NCBI RefSeq assembly: GCF_000359585.1
Contig: NZ_APMH01000026.1
Span: 1-52,344 of the forward strand
Reading direction: 5' to 3'
DNA length: 52,344 nucleotides
From: Clostridium tyrobutyricum DSM 2637 = ATCC 25755 = JCM 11008
GTDB taxonomy: Bacteria; Bacillota; Clostridia; Clostridiales; Clostridiaceae
A program made the position numbers and the translations under genes. Shown one piece after another: positions 1-9,471 of the stretch. Under the pieces are notes generated by a model that was not told where the DNA came from, searched no databases, and saw only the letters and a list, made by a program, of their open reading frames with translations. Every line of letters begins with the position of its first letter. The first letter of the stretch is position 1.

Positions 1-25
1 GTATCCTCATTCCATCAATAATTAA

Positions 26-1126
26 TTATACATTGAATCTAAAGTTTACTACATCCCCATCTTGCATTACATAATCTTTTCCTTCTAGCCTGTAGTAACC
101 ATTTTCTTTGGCAGCAGCTTCAGATCCACACTCGACTAATTTGTCATAAGATATGATTTCTGCCCTTATGAATCCTTTCTCAATATCTGAGTGTATTTTA
201 CCGGCTGCTTGAGGAGCTTTTGTTCCATTTACTATTGTCCATGCTCTTACTTCTTTAACTCCGGCTGTCAGGAAACTCATGAGTCCCAAGAGTTTATAGC
301 TTGCTTTTATTAATTTGTCAAGACCTGCTTCACTTAAACCATATTCCTCCAGCATTTCTGACTTTTCATCTTCATCTAAAGTTGAAAGTTCTTCCTCGAT
401 TTTTGCAGAGATTGTTATAACTTCTGCATTTTCAGTAGTTGCATAATCTTTTACTTTTTGAACAAATTTATTATTGGTATTATTTGAGATCAAGTCATCT
501 TCTGAAATATTTGCTACATATAATACTGGTTTAGTTGTAAGTAGAAAGTATCCTTTGACTTTTTCAGACTCATCTTCTGTAAGATCTAGAGTTCTTACAG
601 GTTTGCCTTCTTCTAAATGCTTTTTTATCTTTAACATCAATTCATATTCAGCTTTTGCATCTTTGTCAGCACCACTTTTGGCTAATTTTACTATTTTTTC
701 TATTCTTCTATCCATTACTTCCATGTCTGAAAATACTAATTCCAAATTTATAGTTTCAATGTCACGAATAGGATCTATAGAACCATCAACATGGACTATA
801 TTCTCATCTTCAAAACATCTGACTACATGGACTATGGCTTCAACTTCCCTTATATGAGATAAAAATTTATTTCCAAGTCCTTCACCTTTGCTGGCACCTT
901 TTACTAAACCAGCTATGTCATAAAATTCTATAGCTGTATAGACTTTCTTTTCAGATTTATACATTTTTTCAAGCACATCAATTCTGCTGTCTGGAACACT
1001 TACTACTCCTATATTTGGTTCTATAGTACAAAAAGGGTAGTTAGCAGATTCGGCTCCTGCCTTTGTTATAGCATTAAATAAAGTGCTTTTGCCAACATTA
1101 GGCAAACCCACGATTCCAAGTTTCAT
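26..1126 (-). CDS. ychF: Redox-regulated ATPase YchF (OLA1/Obg-family)
   Basis: Universal Obg-related P-loop ATPase that associates with ribosomes and translation factors. The 366-residue length is normal for the family. The Walker A motif GLPNVGKST lies at residues 7-15. The DIAGLVKGAS switch region is near residue 70. In the G4 position there is NISE (near residue 205) instead of NKxD, the change that gives YchF its preference for ATP over GTP. The C-terminal TGS domain runs to the end (IHSDIEKGFIRAE, DYVMQDGDVVNFRF). It is transcribed away from the dcw cluster, with its own sigma-A promoter at 1173-1201. The start ATG at 1124-1126 has an AAAGGA ribosome site upstream. Family assignment is secure; the exact physiological role is not known from sequence. 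Confidence 0.97.
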   Translation of the reverse strand: MKLGIVGLPNVGKSTLFNAITKAGAESANYPFCTIEPNIGVVSVPDSRIDVLEKMYKSEKKVYTAIEFYDIAGLVKGASKGEGLGNKFLSHIREVEAIVHVVRCFEDENIVHVDGSIDPIRDIETINLELVFSDMEVMDRRIEKIVKLAKSGADKDAKAEYELMLKIKKHLEEGKPVRTLDLTEDESEKVKGYFLLTTKPVLYVANISEDDLISNNTNNKFVQKVKDYATTENAEVITISAKIEEELSTLDEDEKSEMLEEYGLSEAGLDKLIKASYKLLGLMSFLTAGVKEVRAWTIVNGTKAPQAAGKIHSDIEKGFIRAEIISYDKLVECGSEAAAKENGYYRLEGKDYVMQDGDVVNFRFNV

Positions 1127-1172
1127 CTATGTACAGTCCTTTCCTATATATCTAGTATAAAATTCATTTTAA

Positions 1173-1201
1173 ATTATACTCTACAACAGACATCATTTCA
1201 A
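1173..1201 (-). promoter_or_regulatory. Sigma-A promoter for ychF
   Basis: On the minus strand there is a -35 TTGAAA (1196-1201), an exact 17-bp spacer and a -10 TATAAT (1173-1178). The promoter lies about 47 bp upstream of the ychF start. The match is near-consensus and correctly placed. Confidence 0.8.
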
Positions 1202-1267
1202 TAAATTGAATAATAACTGGATTAAGTTTAATCTCTTTTAAAAATATATTAAATATGCATAAAACAT

Positions 1268-1294
1268 GCAGGAATTTTTATGTGTATATAGAAT
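1268..1294 (+). promoter_or_regulatory. Sigma-H-type promoter upstream of mraZ
   Basis: The sequence GCAGGAATT (1268-1276), an 11-bp spacer and ATAGAAT (1288-1294) fits the sigma-H pattern RnAGGAwWW-n11/12-RnnGAAT at every fixed position. It lies 63 bp upstream of the mraZ start and just before the MraZ boxes. The same geometry occurs upstream of spo0A in this window. Use by sigma-H is inferred from the consensus; a sigma-A promoter using the overlapping TATA-rich segment is an alternative. Confidence 0.6.
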
Positions 1295-1302
1295 AAATAA
1301 AA

Positions 1303-1329
1303 ATAGTGGTTTAAAGTGGTGATAAGTGG
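1303..1329 (+). promoter_or_regulatory. MraZ operator: three AGTGG boxes at 10-bp spacing
   Basis: Three direct repeats (ATAGTGG at 1303, AAAGTGG at 1313, TAAGTGG at 1323) repeat with an exact 10-bp period, so all face the same side of the helix. MraZ is known to bind phased AAAGTG/TGGG-type repeats upstream of its own gene. The boxes lie downstream of the putative promoter and 28 bp before the mraZ start, which suits autorepression. Confidence 0.75.
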
Positions 1330-1357
1330 AGTGAATATATAGGAAAAGGGTGTAATT

Positions 1358-1786
1358 ATGTTTATAGGTGAATATGAGCATTCCCTGGATAGTAAAAATA
1401 GAATAATTATACCCTCTAAATTCAGAGAAAGTCTTGGAAGTAATTTTATACTTACAAAAGGTTTAGATAAATGTCTTTACGTATATACTAAAGAACAGTG
1501 GCACATATTGGAGAAGAAAATGGAAAAGCTTCCACTTACCAATAAAAGTGCCAGGGCTTTTGTAAGATTCTTTTTCTCAGGAGCCAATGAGTTAAATACT
1601 GATAAACAGGGAAGAGCTCTTATACCACAGTCTCTTTTGGAATATGCAATAATAAAAAAGGATGTAGTAAGTATAGGAGTATCCAATAGAATTGAAATAT
1701 GGAGCAAGGAAAATTGGATAGAATACAATAATTCAAATATAGATTTTGATAATATAGCAGAGAAAATGAGTGACCTTGGAATATAA
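1358..1786 (+). CDS. mraZ: Transcriptional regulator MraZ
   Basis: First gene of the dcw cluster. MraZ is an AbrB-like DNA-binding protein that forms ring-shaped oligomers and regulates its own operon. The 142-residue protein has the typical two tandem SpoVT-AbrB/MraZ halves: [23 protein letters not shown] at the N-terminus and [20 protein letters not shown] from about residue 75. The ATG is preceded by a GGAAAAGGGTG ribosome site. The phased operator at 1303-1329 is its probable target. It is followed after 21 bp by rsmH. Confidence 0.97.
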   Translation: MFIGEYEHSLDSKNRIIIPSKFRESLGSNFILTKGLDKCLYVYTKEQWHILEKKMEKLPLTNKSARAFVRFFFSGANELNTDKQGRALIPQSLLEYAIIKKDVVSIGVSNRIEIWSKENWIEYNNSNIDFDNIAEKMSDLGI

Positions 1787-1807
1787 CAAAATTGGAGGAT
1801 TTATTTT

Positions 1808-2737
1808 ATGAAATTCAATCATAAACCTGTACTTTTAGAGGAAACTATAAGTGCACTTGATATAAAAGAAGATGGAATATATGTAGATTGTACTTTAGGA
1901 GGAGGGGGACATTCTAGTGAAATATTGAAAAGACTTGGACAAAAAGGAAGGCTCATAGGAATAGACCAGGATAAAGATGCACTTAATGCAGCCTCAAAAA
2001 GACTTGAACAATATAAGAATGTAACTTATGTACATGATAATTTTTATAATATAGATAAGATACTGGATGAACTGGATATTGAAAATGTAGATGGCGTACT
2101 TATGGATTTGGGAGTTTCTTCTTATCAACTGGATAATATAGAAAGAGGATTTAGTTATATGAGAAATGCTTCTTTGGATATGAGAATGGATACAGATCAA
2201 AGTTTAACAGCCTATGATGTAGTAAATAAATATAGTTTAGATGAGATATTTAAAATTATAAAGAACTATGGTGAAGACAGATTTTCACGTAGAATAGCAA
2301 AATTTATAGTAGAATCAAGAGAAAAAGCACCTATTGAAACTACTTTTCAGCTTGTGGATATTATAAAAGAAGCTGTGCCAATGCGATTTCAAAATGATGG
2401 ACATCCAGCTAAAAGAACTTTCCAGGCAATAAGGATAGAAGTAAATAGGGAACTTAGTATATTGGACAGAGCAGTGGAAGACAGTGTAAAACGTATTAAA
2501 TCAGGTGGAAGATTAGCTGTTATAACATTTCATTCATTGGAGGACAGAAAAATAAAAGTGAAATTTAAAAATTTACAGAATCCATGTACCTGTCCACCAG
2601 ATTTTCCCATATGTGTATGTGGAAAGGTTCCTGTAATAAAAATTATAACTAGAAAGCCTATAATTCCTACAGAAGATGAAAGAGAAAAAAATTCTAGAAG
2701 TAGAAGTGCTAAGCTCAGAGTAGCAGAGAAAATTTAG
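1808..2737 (+). CDS. rsmH: 16S rRNA (cytosine(1402)-N(4))-methyltransferase RsmH
   Basis: S-adenosylmethionine-dependent enzyme that N4-methylates C1402 in the decoding centre of 16S rRNA. At 309 residues it is of usual length. It begins [15 protein letters not shown] and carries the SAM-binding loop [16 protein letters not shown] near residue 30. [13 protein letters not shown] (near 100), [11 protein letters not shown] and [10 protein letters not shown] are family signatures. A small cysteine cluster ([12 protein letters not shown]) lies near residue 265. The start ATG has a TTGGAGG ribosome site. It always sits between mraZ and ftsL in this operon type. Confidence 0.98.
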   Translation: MKFNHKPVLLEETISALDIKEDGIYVDCTLGGGGHSSEILKRLGQKGRLIGIDQDKDALNAASKRLEQYKNVTYVHDNFYNIDKILDELDIENVDGVLMDLGVSSYQLDNIERGFSYMRNASLDMRMDTDQSLTAYDVVNKYSLDEIFKIIKNYGEDRFSRRIAKFIVESREKAPIETTFQLVDIIKEAVPMRFQNDGHPAKRTFQAIRIEVNRELSILDRAVEDSVKRIKSGGRLAVITFHSLEDRKIKVKFKNLQNPCTCPPDFPICVCGKVPVIKIITRKPIIPTEDEREKNSRSRSAKLRVAEKI

Positions 2738-2764
2738 TTCTAAAATTTGAATGGGGTGAATAAA

Positions 2765-3238
2765 TTGATAGTGATGAATGAGGATAAAATCATAAGTGGA
2801 AACAATGCAATACAGCCGGAATATGAGACATATAAACCTACTGTAAAAAAAGTTAAAGTCAAGAAGAATAATAGAAAGAAACAAACTAAACACAAGATTA
2901 AAGTTATGAGAAATATAGGAATAGTTTTTGTGATTGGAGTTGTATTAATAGCTAGATACTCTATTATATACAACATGCAGATGCAGTTGAATTCTACTCA
3001 GAATAGAGTGGATAAAATAAATAAACAAAATGAAAATCTAACAGTAGAATTGGTTAAGTACAACAATCTTGGGTACATAGAGGACACTGCAATAAATAAA
3101 CTCCATATGATACAACCTCAAAAAAGTTCAGCTGTATATGCAGATTTAAACAAGACAATTATAAAAGAAGATCCCTCAAAAGATAAAAAGAAAATTAATA
3201 GTATCTTGGATAAGGTAAAGCAATTTAAATGGAGGTAG
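2765..3238 (+). CDS. ftsL: FtsL-like divisome protein
   Basis: Small bitopic membrane protein in the ftsL position, between rsmH and the class B PBP. FtsL works with FtsQ/DivIB and DivIC to activate septal wall synthesis. It has a very basic cytoplasmic N-terminus (VKKVKVKKNNRKKQTKHKIKV), then one transmembrane segment (IGIVFVIGVVLIARYSIIY), then an extracytoplasmic coiled-coil-like stretch rich in N, K and L. I choose the TTG at 2765 because GGGGTG lies 6 bp upstream; the TTG at 2747 has no ribosome site, and the ATG at 2774 is a weaker option. FtsL sequences diverge widely, so the name rests on topology and position. The stop codon lies within the ribosome site of the next gene. Confidence 0.8.
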   Translation: MIVMNEDKIISGNNAIQPEYETYKPTVKKVKVKKNNRKKQTKHKIKVMRNIGIVFVIGVVLIARYSIIYNMQMQLNSTQNRVDKINKQNENLTVELVKYNNLGYIEDTAINKLHMIQPQKSSAVYADLNKTIIKEDPSKDKKKINSILDKVKQFKWR

Positions 3239-3243
3239 TATAA

Positions 3244-5436
3244 TTGCCTAAAAGGGAATACAGGGATAGAGTTATAACTAGAAAAAGAATGATAATTGTT
3301 TTTAGTTTTCTGTTTATAACTTTTTTTGTACTAATTAGCAGAATGCTCTATGTTATGGTCTACAAATCTCCAAAGCTAAAAGCTATGGCAGTGGCACAAT
3401 GGACAAGTGATGTTAAAATTGATGCAAAAAGAGGCAGAATCCTAGATAGAAATGGAAATGAACTGGCTATAAGTGCAAATGTATATAGGGTGGATTTGGA
3501 TATGAATACTTTAAGAGACACCATGAAAGAAAAAAAACTTTCCCAGGATCAGGTGGTAACAATGATTTCTTCAGCCCTTTCTATGGATAAGAGCGAGGTA
3601 TTAAAAACTCTTGGAAAGAGGCTTCCAGGGGGACTGCCACTTGGATCAGCCACACTTAAGAGAAGGATAGAAAAACCTGAAGCAGATAAAGTAAGAGGAC
3701 TGAATTTAAATGGAGTACTTGTTTCGGCGGATACAAAAAGATATTATCCAAATAATAATTTTTTGGCACATGTGCTTGGGCATACTAATTCAGATGGAAA
3801 GGGACTTACAGGAGTAGAGCTTTATTATAATAAACAGCTTTCTGGAACTCCAGGAAGAAGAATTACTGAAACTGACAGCAAGAGCAAGGATCTTCCATAT
3901 ACTATATCTGAATTCACAAAACCTGTAGATGGGAAAGATGTCGAACTCACAATTGACAGCATGATTCAGCATTTTGCTGAGAAAGCAGCAGATCAGGCTT
4001 TAAAGGACAATAAAGCAAAAGCTGTAAGTATAGTAGTTATGGATCCAAATAATGGGGAAGTATTGGCTATGGTAAACAAACCAGACTATAATCCAAATGA
4101 TCCATGGGTAAAGGGAAAGACCTATGATGAACTTCAGAAGAGCTGGAGAAACAGGGCTGTAAGTGATACTTTTGAACCAGGTTCCATATTTAAGGTTGTA
4201 ACAGCAGATACTGCTCTTGAAACCAATTCTGTAGATGTAAACAATGATAGCTTTTCCTGTAATGGAAGCATAACTATAGGAAATAAGACCATACATTGCT
4301 GGAAGTCAGGAGGACATGGGGTACAGAAATTTCCCGATATATTAAAGAATTCATGTAATGTAGGCTTTGCTCAACTTGGAAAGATGATAGGAAAAGAAAA
4401 ATTAAATCAATATATACAAAAATTTGGTTTTGGACAAAAGACGGGAATAGACCTTCCAGGAGAGGCAAAGGGTATTATAAAAAGGACCAAGGATATAAGT
4501 GACATAGATTTGGCTACCATTTCTTTTGGACAGGCAAATACGGTTAACATGATGCAGTATTTAAAAGCTTTCAATACTGTAGCCAATGGAGGATATTTCA
4601 TAACACCTCATGTCATGAAAGAGATAGATCACTATAATGAAAGCAAAAATGAAGAAGTAGTTGATGAAAAATATAATTTAAATGAGAAAAATAAGAAAAA
4701 ACTTATAGATTCCAGTAAGGCAGCACAACTTAGGACATATCTTGAGAGGGTAGTTTCAGAAGGTGGAGGAAAAAATGCATTTATAGATGGATATCATATA
4801 GCAGGTAAGACTGGAACTGCACAAAAAGCTGGTGTAGGTGGATATCAGTCAGGAAAATATGTATCTTCTTTTGCGGGAATGGCTCCAGCTAACAATCCTA
4901 AAATAACACTGCTTTTATCCATTGATGAACCGGATTCCTCCAATTACTATGCAGCTCAGACTGCAGCTCCTGCAGCCAGGCAATTATTTTTGGATATATT
5001 CAATTATCTTGGGATGAAAAGTGATGGAAGTTCTGAAGAAATTGCCAGGAGCATGCTTAAAAATGTAGTGGTTCCTGATGTTAGAGGAATGAAAGTAGCT
5101 GATGTTGAAAGTAAACTTAAAGAGATGAATTTAGTGCCGGAATCTGATACTAATGGTGAGTATGTGGTAGACATGAATCCTAAACCTGGTTACACTGTTA
5201 AAGAGGGAAGTAAAGTTGTGCTTCATACATCACAAAGTCAGGCTTACAATAAGGTAGTAACAGTACCGGATGTAAATGGCATGAGCCCTGAAAATGTAAT
5301 AAGTGTATTTAATAGCCTGGGATTAAAAGCTAATGTCCATGGAAATGGAATGGTATCTGATCAAGATGTAGAACCAGGTAAGGAGGTTGAAAAGGGGACA
5401 ACTATAAATATTAGTACTGAACTCATTGGAGATTAA
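3244..5436 (+). CDS. spoVD: Class B penicillin-binding protein with two PASTA domains (SpoVD/FtsI type)
   Basis: Transpeptidase that cross-links peptidoglycan at the septum or in the spore cortex, partnered with the SEDS protein encoded at 9548. The 730-residue protein has an N-terminal transmembrane anchor (residues 14-38) and a PBP dimerisation domain. The transpeptidase domain has the active-site serine in SIFK at about 314, SCN at about 370 and KTG at about 522. Two PASTA repeats follow (VVVPDVRGMKVADVE and VTVPDVNGMSPENVI, from about 610 to the end). Start TTG at 3244 has GGAGGT upstream. B. subtilis SpoVD has one PASTA domain and PBP2B has two, so whether this serves division, sporulation or both cannot be settled. 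In this clostridial context the gene is usually called spoVD. Confidence 0.93.
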   Translation: MPKREYRDRVITRKRMIIVFSFLFITFFVLISRMLYVMVYKSPKLKAMAVAQWTSDVKIDAKRGRILDRNGNELAISANVYRVDLDMNTLRDTMKEKKLSQDQVVTMISSALSMDKSEVLKTLGKRLPGGLPLGSATLKRRIEKPEADKVRGLNLNGVLVSADTKRYYPNNNFLAHVLGHTNSDGKGLTGVELYYNKQLSGTPGRRITETDSKSKDLPYTISEFTKPVDGKDVELTIDSMIQHFAEKAADQALKDNKAKAVSIVVMDPNNGEVLAMVNKPDYNPNDPWVKGKTYDELQKSWRNRAVSDTFEPGSIFKVVTADTALETNSVDVNNDSFSCNGSITIGNKTIHCWKSGGHGVQKFPDILKNSCNVGFAQLGKMIGKEKLNQYIQKFGFGQKTGIDLPGEAKGIIKRTKDISDIDLATISFGQANTVNMMQYLKAFNTVANGGYFITPHVMKEIDHYNESKNEEVVDEKYNLNEKNKKKLIDSSKAAQLRTYLERVVSEGGGKNAFIDGYHIAGKTGTAQKAGVGGYQSGKYVSSFAGMAPANNPKITLLLSIDEPDSSNYYAAQTAAPAARQLFLDIFNYLGMKSDGSSEEIARSMLKNVVVPDVRGMKVADVESKLKEMNLVPESDTNGEYVVDMNPKPGYTVKEGSKVVLHTSQSQAYNKVVTVPDVNGMSPENVISVFNSLGLKANVHGNGMVSDQDVEPGKEVEKGTTINISTELIGD

Positions 5437-5441
5437 ATTAT

Positions 5442-5478
5442 GGCATGCAATTGCACTAAAAAGTGTGAATTGCATGCC
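5442..5478. repeat. Palindromic hairpin between spoVD and murE
   Basis: GGCATGCAATT (5442-5452) pairs perfectly with AATTGCATGCC (5468-5478), and CACT/AGTG closes an inner stem across a short internal bulge. No T-run follows on either strand, so it does not look like a standard intrinsic terminator. It could act as a weak attenuator or a 3'-end stabiliser within the operon. Confidence 0.6.
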
Positions 5479-5581
5479 AATGCTGTGTTTGTATGATTAA
5501 AAATTCAAAAATATATTCCTTTTGGAACTATATATGTGTATAATTACTATGTTTAATAATGTTTTAGATAGGGGTGTTGAT

Positions 5582-7039
5582 ATGAAACTGGAAGATATAC
5601 TTTGTGGTATGGATTATGAGATAACGAGTGGATCAGATGGAGTGGATATAAATGAGATTCAATATGATTCAAGAAAGGTTAAAAGTGGAGATGTATTTAT
5701 ATGTATTAAAGGATATAAAACTGATGGACATAATTATATAGATAATGCATTTAAAAATGGTGCATCAGTAATAATATATAGTGAAAGTATAGAATCATTA
5801 CCAGAGTGTACCACTATAAAAGTGGAGGATGGCAGAAAAACACTTGCAAAAGCATCGTCAAATTATTATGGAAATCCTTCCAGCAGGATGAAAATTATAG
5901 GAATAACAGGAACCAACGGTAAAACAACTTCTACATTTATGATAAAATCTATTTTGGAGTCTGCAGGGTATAAAGTTGGATTAGTTGGTACAATAGCAAA
6001 TTATATAGGAAATAAAAAATTGCATTCTGAAAGAACTACACCAGAGTCATTGGAACTTCAAAGATTATTTAAGGAAATGGTGGATGAAAAAGTTGAATAT
6101 TGTGTTATGGAAGCATCTTCTCATTCACTTTATCTAAACCGAGTATATTCAGTAGAATTTTGTGAAGCAATATTTACAAATCTAACTCGGGATCATCTTG
6201 ATTTTCATAAGACATTTGAAAACTATTATCAAGCAAAACTTATACTATTTAAAAATACACTTAACTCAATAATAAATATAGATGACAAGTATGGAGCAAG
6301 GGTATATAAAGATGCTATAGGAAACAAAGTAACATATGCCATTGAAAAACCGGCAGATGTAAAAGCTGACAATATAAATATGCATTCCCGGGGGGTAGAA
6401 TTTGATGTAACATATAAAAGTGAAAAAAAACATATAAATTTAAATATACCAGGAAAATATAATGTGCTGAATGCACTTGGAAGTATAGGAGCTTGCATAA
6501 ATGAAGGAATAAAACTTGATGTTGTAAAATCCGGACTTGAAAAATTAAAGGCTGTACCAGGCAGATGCGAACTGGTAACGGATGGATATAATTTAGGATA
6601 TGAAGTTATAGTAGATTATGCACATACTCCAGATGGACTCGAAAATATATTGAAAAGTGTTAGAGAATTTACAAATGGCAAGTTAATTGCAGTATTTGGA
6701 TGTGGAGGAGATAGAGATAATACCAAGAGGCCTATAATGGGCAAAATAGGAACAGATCTATCTGATTTTGCCGTAATCACATCGGATAATCCAAGAACAG
6801 AAGATCCTATGGAAATAATAGATGAAGTAGTTTCTGGAATAGAAAAACAGGATTATATAGTTATTGAAAATAGAAGAGAAGCTATAAAAAAGGCAATGGA
6901 AATAGCAAAAGAAGGTGATGTTATAGTCATTGCAGGTAAGGGACATGAAGATTATCAGATCTTAAAAGACAGAACAATACATTTTGATGAAAGAGAAATT
7001 GTAGCAGACATTATAAAACAATTGGCAATTGGCAATTAG
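5582..7039 (+). CDS. murE: UDP-N-acetylmuramoyl-tripeptide synthetase MurE (meso-DAP type)
   Basis: Cytoplasmic Mur ligase that adds the third residue to UDP-MurNAc-L-Ala-D-Glu using ATP. From the ATG at 5582 it is 485 residues. That start has GATAGGGGTG upstream; the upstream in-frame ATG at 5522 would add a non-conserved 20-residue tail with no ribosome site. The P-loop [11 protein letters not shown] is at about 107-118. The motif DNPR at about 402-405 is the signature of meso-diaminopimelate specificity, as opposed to lysine. GKGHEDYQ is near the C-terminus. This fits dapF at 24418 in the same window. The last residues (QLAIGN) are encoded within an ATTGGCAATTGGC repeat. Confidence 0.96.
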   Translation: MKLEDILCGMDYEITSGSDGVDINEIQYDSRKVKSGDVFICIKGYKTDGHNYIDNAFKNGASVIIYSESIESLPECTTIKVEDGRKTLAKASSNYYGNPSSRMKIIGITGTNGKTTSTFMIKSILESAGYKVGLVGTIANYIGNKKLHSERTTPESLELQRLFKEMVDEKVEYCVMEASSHSLYLNRVYSVEFCEAIFTNLTRDHLDFHKTFENYYQAKLILFKNTLNSIINIDDKYGARVYKDAIGNKVTYAIEKPADVKADNINMHSRGVEFDVTYKSEKKHINLNIPGKYNVLNALGSIGACINEGIKLDVVKSGLEKLKAVPGRCELVTDGYNLGYEVIVDYAHTPDGLENILKSVREFTNGKLIAVFGCGGDRDNTKRPIMGKIGTDLSDFAVITSDNPRTEDPMEIIDEVVSGIEKQDYIVIENRREAIKKAMEIAKEGDVIVIAGKGHEDYQILKDRTIHFDEREIVADIIKQLAIGN

Positions 7040-7080
7040 CAGTTCACCATTGTGAACTGTGTATTGTAATTGTTAATTGA
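7019..7080. repeat. AATTGGC/AATTAAC-type repeat with inverted repeat at the murE 3' end
   Basis: Direct copies of an AATTGGC-like unit run through the last codons and stop of murE. They are followed by a perfect 8-bp inverted repeat (CAGTTCAC at 7040-7047, loop CATT, GTGAACTG at 7052-7059) and then TGTAATTGTTAATTG. The outer flanks are also partly complementary, so the whole 60 bp can fold. CAATTA/CAATTG-type intergenic repeats are common in Clostridium genomes from general knowledge. Confidence 0.55.
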
Positions 7081-7101
7081 ACAAAAGGGAGAGTGTAATT
7101 C

Positions 7102-8499
7102 TTGGAATATATAAGCCTTAAGGATATTGTTAAAGCAATAGATGGAAAAATTATATTTGAAGGAATATATGAAGGATTCAACAATGTGAATTCTGATACG
7201 AGAAAGATAGAAAAGAAAGATCTATTTATAGCTCTTAAAGGTGAAAATTTTAATGGGAACAACTATATAAAACAGGCAAGTGAAAAGGGAGCATCTATAT
7301 GCATAGTAGATGAGATAAATTATGATGATAGTGAAATAAGACCATATACTACCATAATAAAAGTTGAAAATACAAGATCTGCACTTCTTGATCTGGCACA
7401 ATATTACAGAAGTATACTTGATATCAAGGTTATAGGTATTACTGGATCTGTAGGTAAAACCTCCACTAAGGATTTGGTGGCTGCAGCATTGAGTTATAAA
7501 TTCAAGGTATTTAAGACAGAAGGAAATTTTAATAATGAAATAGGACTTCCACATATGATATTCAAACTGGATAATAGCTATGATATTGCAGTACTGGAAA
7601 TGGGAATGAACAATTTAGGTGAGATACATAATATGGCAAAGGCGGCAAAGCCTGATATAGCAGTTATAACTAACATTGGTACGGCACATATTGGAAGACT
7701 TAAATCAAGGGAAAACATATTAAAAGCAAAACTTGAAATAACGGATTTCTTTTCTAGTGAAAATATACTTGTATTAAATAATGGCAATGATTTATTATCT
7801 ACAGTAAAGAGCAATAAATTTAAAATAAATACAGTGTCACTTAATGATAGATCAAATTTAAGTGCTTTTAATATAAAACTGATGGAAAATTCTATAGAGT
7901 TTTCTGTAAAGGAAAATGACTTTGATATAAATGAAAAAATAGATGTTATGGCGCCCGGAAAACATAGTGTGATAAATTCTCTATTAGCTGTTATGTGTGC
8001 TAGATTGTTTAAGCTTACATATAATGAAATAAGACTTGGATTTAAAAATTTAGAAACTACGAAGATGAGACTTGAAATTATACAGGGAAAAAAGTTTAAA
8101 ATTATAAATGACTGCTACAATGCCAATCCCGATTCTATGAAGGCAGCAATAGATGTATTGTCTGACTTTGATGGAAATAGAAAAATTGCAGTTTTGGGAA
8201 CTATGGGGGAGCTTGGTGAAAAGTCACAGGAACTTCATGAAGAAATTGGAGAATATGCATCAAAACTGGGTGTGAATTTATTAATTGCACTTGGAGAATA
8301 TAGCATATATTATAAAAGAGGTTTTGAAAAACTTAGTATAAATAATAGAAAAATAATGGAATTTAAAAATTACGATGAAGCAGTAAATTTTTTAACTGGC
8401 AGTTATATTGAAACTGGAGATGTTCTACTGGTTAAGGCTTCAAGAACTATGAGATTTGAGAGTATAGTAGAAAAATTAAAAGAGAATATCAATGATTAG
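7102..8499 (+). CDS. murF: UDP-N-acetylmuramoyl-tripeptide--D-alanyl-D-alanine ligase MurF
   Basis: Adds D-Ala-D-Ala to the UDP-MurNAc-tripeptide made by MurE, completing the cytoplasmic pentapeptide precursor. The 465-residue length is normal. Mur ligase N-terminal domain comes first, then the central ATPase with GITGSVGKTSTKD at about 112-124, the ALEMGMNNLGEI-like stretch VLEMGMNNLGEIHNMA, ITNIGTAHIGRL, and the C-terminal motif NDCYNANPDSMKAAI that typifies MurF. Start TTG at 7102 follows an AAGGGAGAG ribosome site; no better in-frame ATG exists nearby. It lies directly between murE and mraY. Confidence 0.96.
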   Translation: MEYISLKDIVKAIDGKIIFEGIYEGFNNVNSDTRKIEKKDLFIALKGENFNGNNYIKQASEKGASICIVDEINYDDSEIRPYTTIIKVENTRSALLDLAQYYRSILDIKVIGITGSVGKTSTKDLVAAALSYKFKVFKTEGNFNNEIGLPHMIFKLDNSYDIAVLEMGMNNLGEIHNMAKAAKPDIAVITNIGTAHIGRLKSRENILKAKLEITDFFSSENILVLNNGNDLLSTVKSNKFKINTVSLNDRSNLSAFNIKLMENSIEFSVKENDFDINEKIDVMAPGKHSVINSLLAVMCARLFKLTYNEIRLGFKNLETTKMRLEIIQGKKFKIINDCYNANPDSMKAAIDVLSDFDGNRKIAVLGTMGELGEKSQELHEEIGEYASKLGVNLLIALGEYSIYYKRGFEKLSINNRKIMEFKNYDEAVNFLTGSYIETGDVLLVKASRTMRFESIVEKLKENIND

Positions 8500-8517
8500 G
8501 AGGTGGGTTCAAATAAA

Positions 8518-9471
8518 ATGTATAGATTAATCTATTCAATATTAATAGCATTTTTTATAGCAATTTTAGAAGGACCAATTATAATTCCAATATTACATAA
8601 ACTTAAGTTTGGACAAAGTGAAAGAGAAGAAGGGCCCAAAAGTCACAAAAAGAAGGCTGGAACCCCAACTATGGGAGGAATAATATTTATATTAGCTTCT
8701 TTAATAACAATGTTTATAATAGTCAGGAAACCAACAGATGAAGCCATGATTGCCCTATATGCACTTATAGCATTTGGTATAATTGGAGGATTGGATGACG
8801 CACTTAAAATAATAAGGAAAAAGAATCTAGGACTTAGAGCCTATCAAAAGATGATATTACTTCTTATAGTATCTATTGTCTTTGCATGCTATGCCGCTAA
8901 TAATCCCAATATAGGTACTTCTATAATAGTGCCGTTTGTGCATAAAAGTTTAAATCTAGGGATGTTTTACATTCCATTTGTAGTTATTTTCTTTGTAGCT
9001 ACTACTAATGCAGTAAATTTAACAGATGGATTAGATGGTCTTGCTACATCCATTACTATACTTGTAATGATTTTCTTTGCATTAGTTGCATTTGCCATGG
9101 GACATATTACACTTGCTATTTTTTGCGCAGTTACAGCCGGTGCCCTCCTTGGATTTTTAAGGTATAATGTGTTCCCGGCACAGATTTTTATGGGGGATAC
9201 AGGTTCATTGGCATTGGGCGGCGCAATTGCAGCTGCGGCAATCATATTAAAATTACAATTTTTGGTTATAATAGTTGGTGGGATATATGTTATAGAAACT
9301 GCATCTGTTATAATTCAAGTTGCAAGTTTTAAACTTACAGGTAAAAGAGTATTTAAGATGAGTCCGCTGCATCATCATTTTGAACTTTCAGGTTGGCATG
9401 AAACAAAGGTCGTTGCTGTATTTTGTATAATTACTGTAGTATTATGCTTGGTAGGATTCTTATCATTTTAA
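8518..9471 (+). CDS. mraY: Phospho-N-acetylmuramoyl-pentapeptide transferase MraY
   Basis: Integral membrane enzyme that transfers phospho-MurNAc-pentapeptide to undecaprenyl phosphate, forming lipid I. The protein has about 317 residues and about ten hydrophobic helices. Family motifs include [14 protein letters not shown] on the first loop, [15 protein letters not shown] with the catalytic aspartates, [12 protein letters not shown], and the histidine-rich [19 protein letters not shown] loop. I start at the ATG at 8518, preceded by AGGAGGTG at 8498-8505; the GTG at 8503 is itself part of that ribosome site. Only 18 bp separate it from murF. murD, which commonly follows mraY, is not present here. 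Confidence 0.97.
   Translation: MYRLIYSILIAFFIAILEGPIIIPILHKLKFGQSEREEGPKSHKKKAGTPTMGGIIFILASLITMFIIVRKPTDEAMIALYALIAFGIIGGLDDALKIIRKKNLGLRAYQKMILLLIVSIVFACYAANNPNIGTSIIVPFVHKSLNLGMFYIPFVVIFFVATTNAVNLTDGLDGLATSITILVMIFFALVAFAMGHITLAIFCAVTAGALLGFLRYNVFPAQIFMGDTGSLALGGAIAAAAIILKLQFLVIIVGGIYVIETASVIIQVASFKLTGKRVFKMSPLHHHFELSGWHETKVVAVFCIITVVLCLVGFLSF

Noticed and set aside
474-857. Plus-strand ORF opposite ychF, and similar long opposite-strand frames elsewhere
   Set aside because: They lie entirely within well-conserved genes on the other strand, with no ribosome site and no recognisable protein.
3939-3945. TGTCGAA, a perfect 0A box
   Set aside because: It lies inside the spoVD coding region far from any promoter, and a 7-mer is expected by chance in 52 kb.
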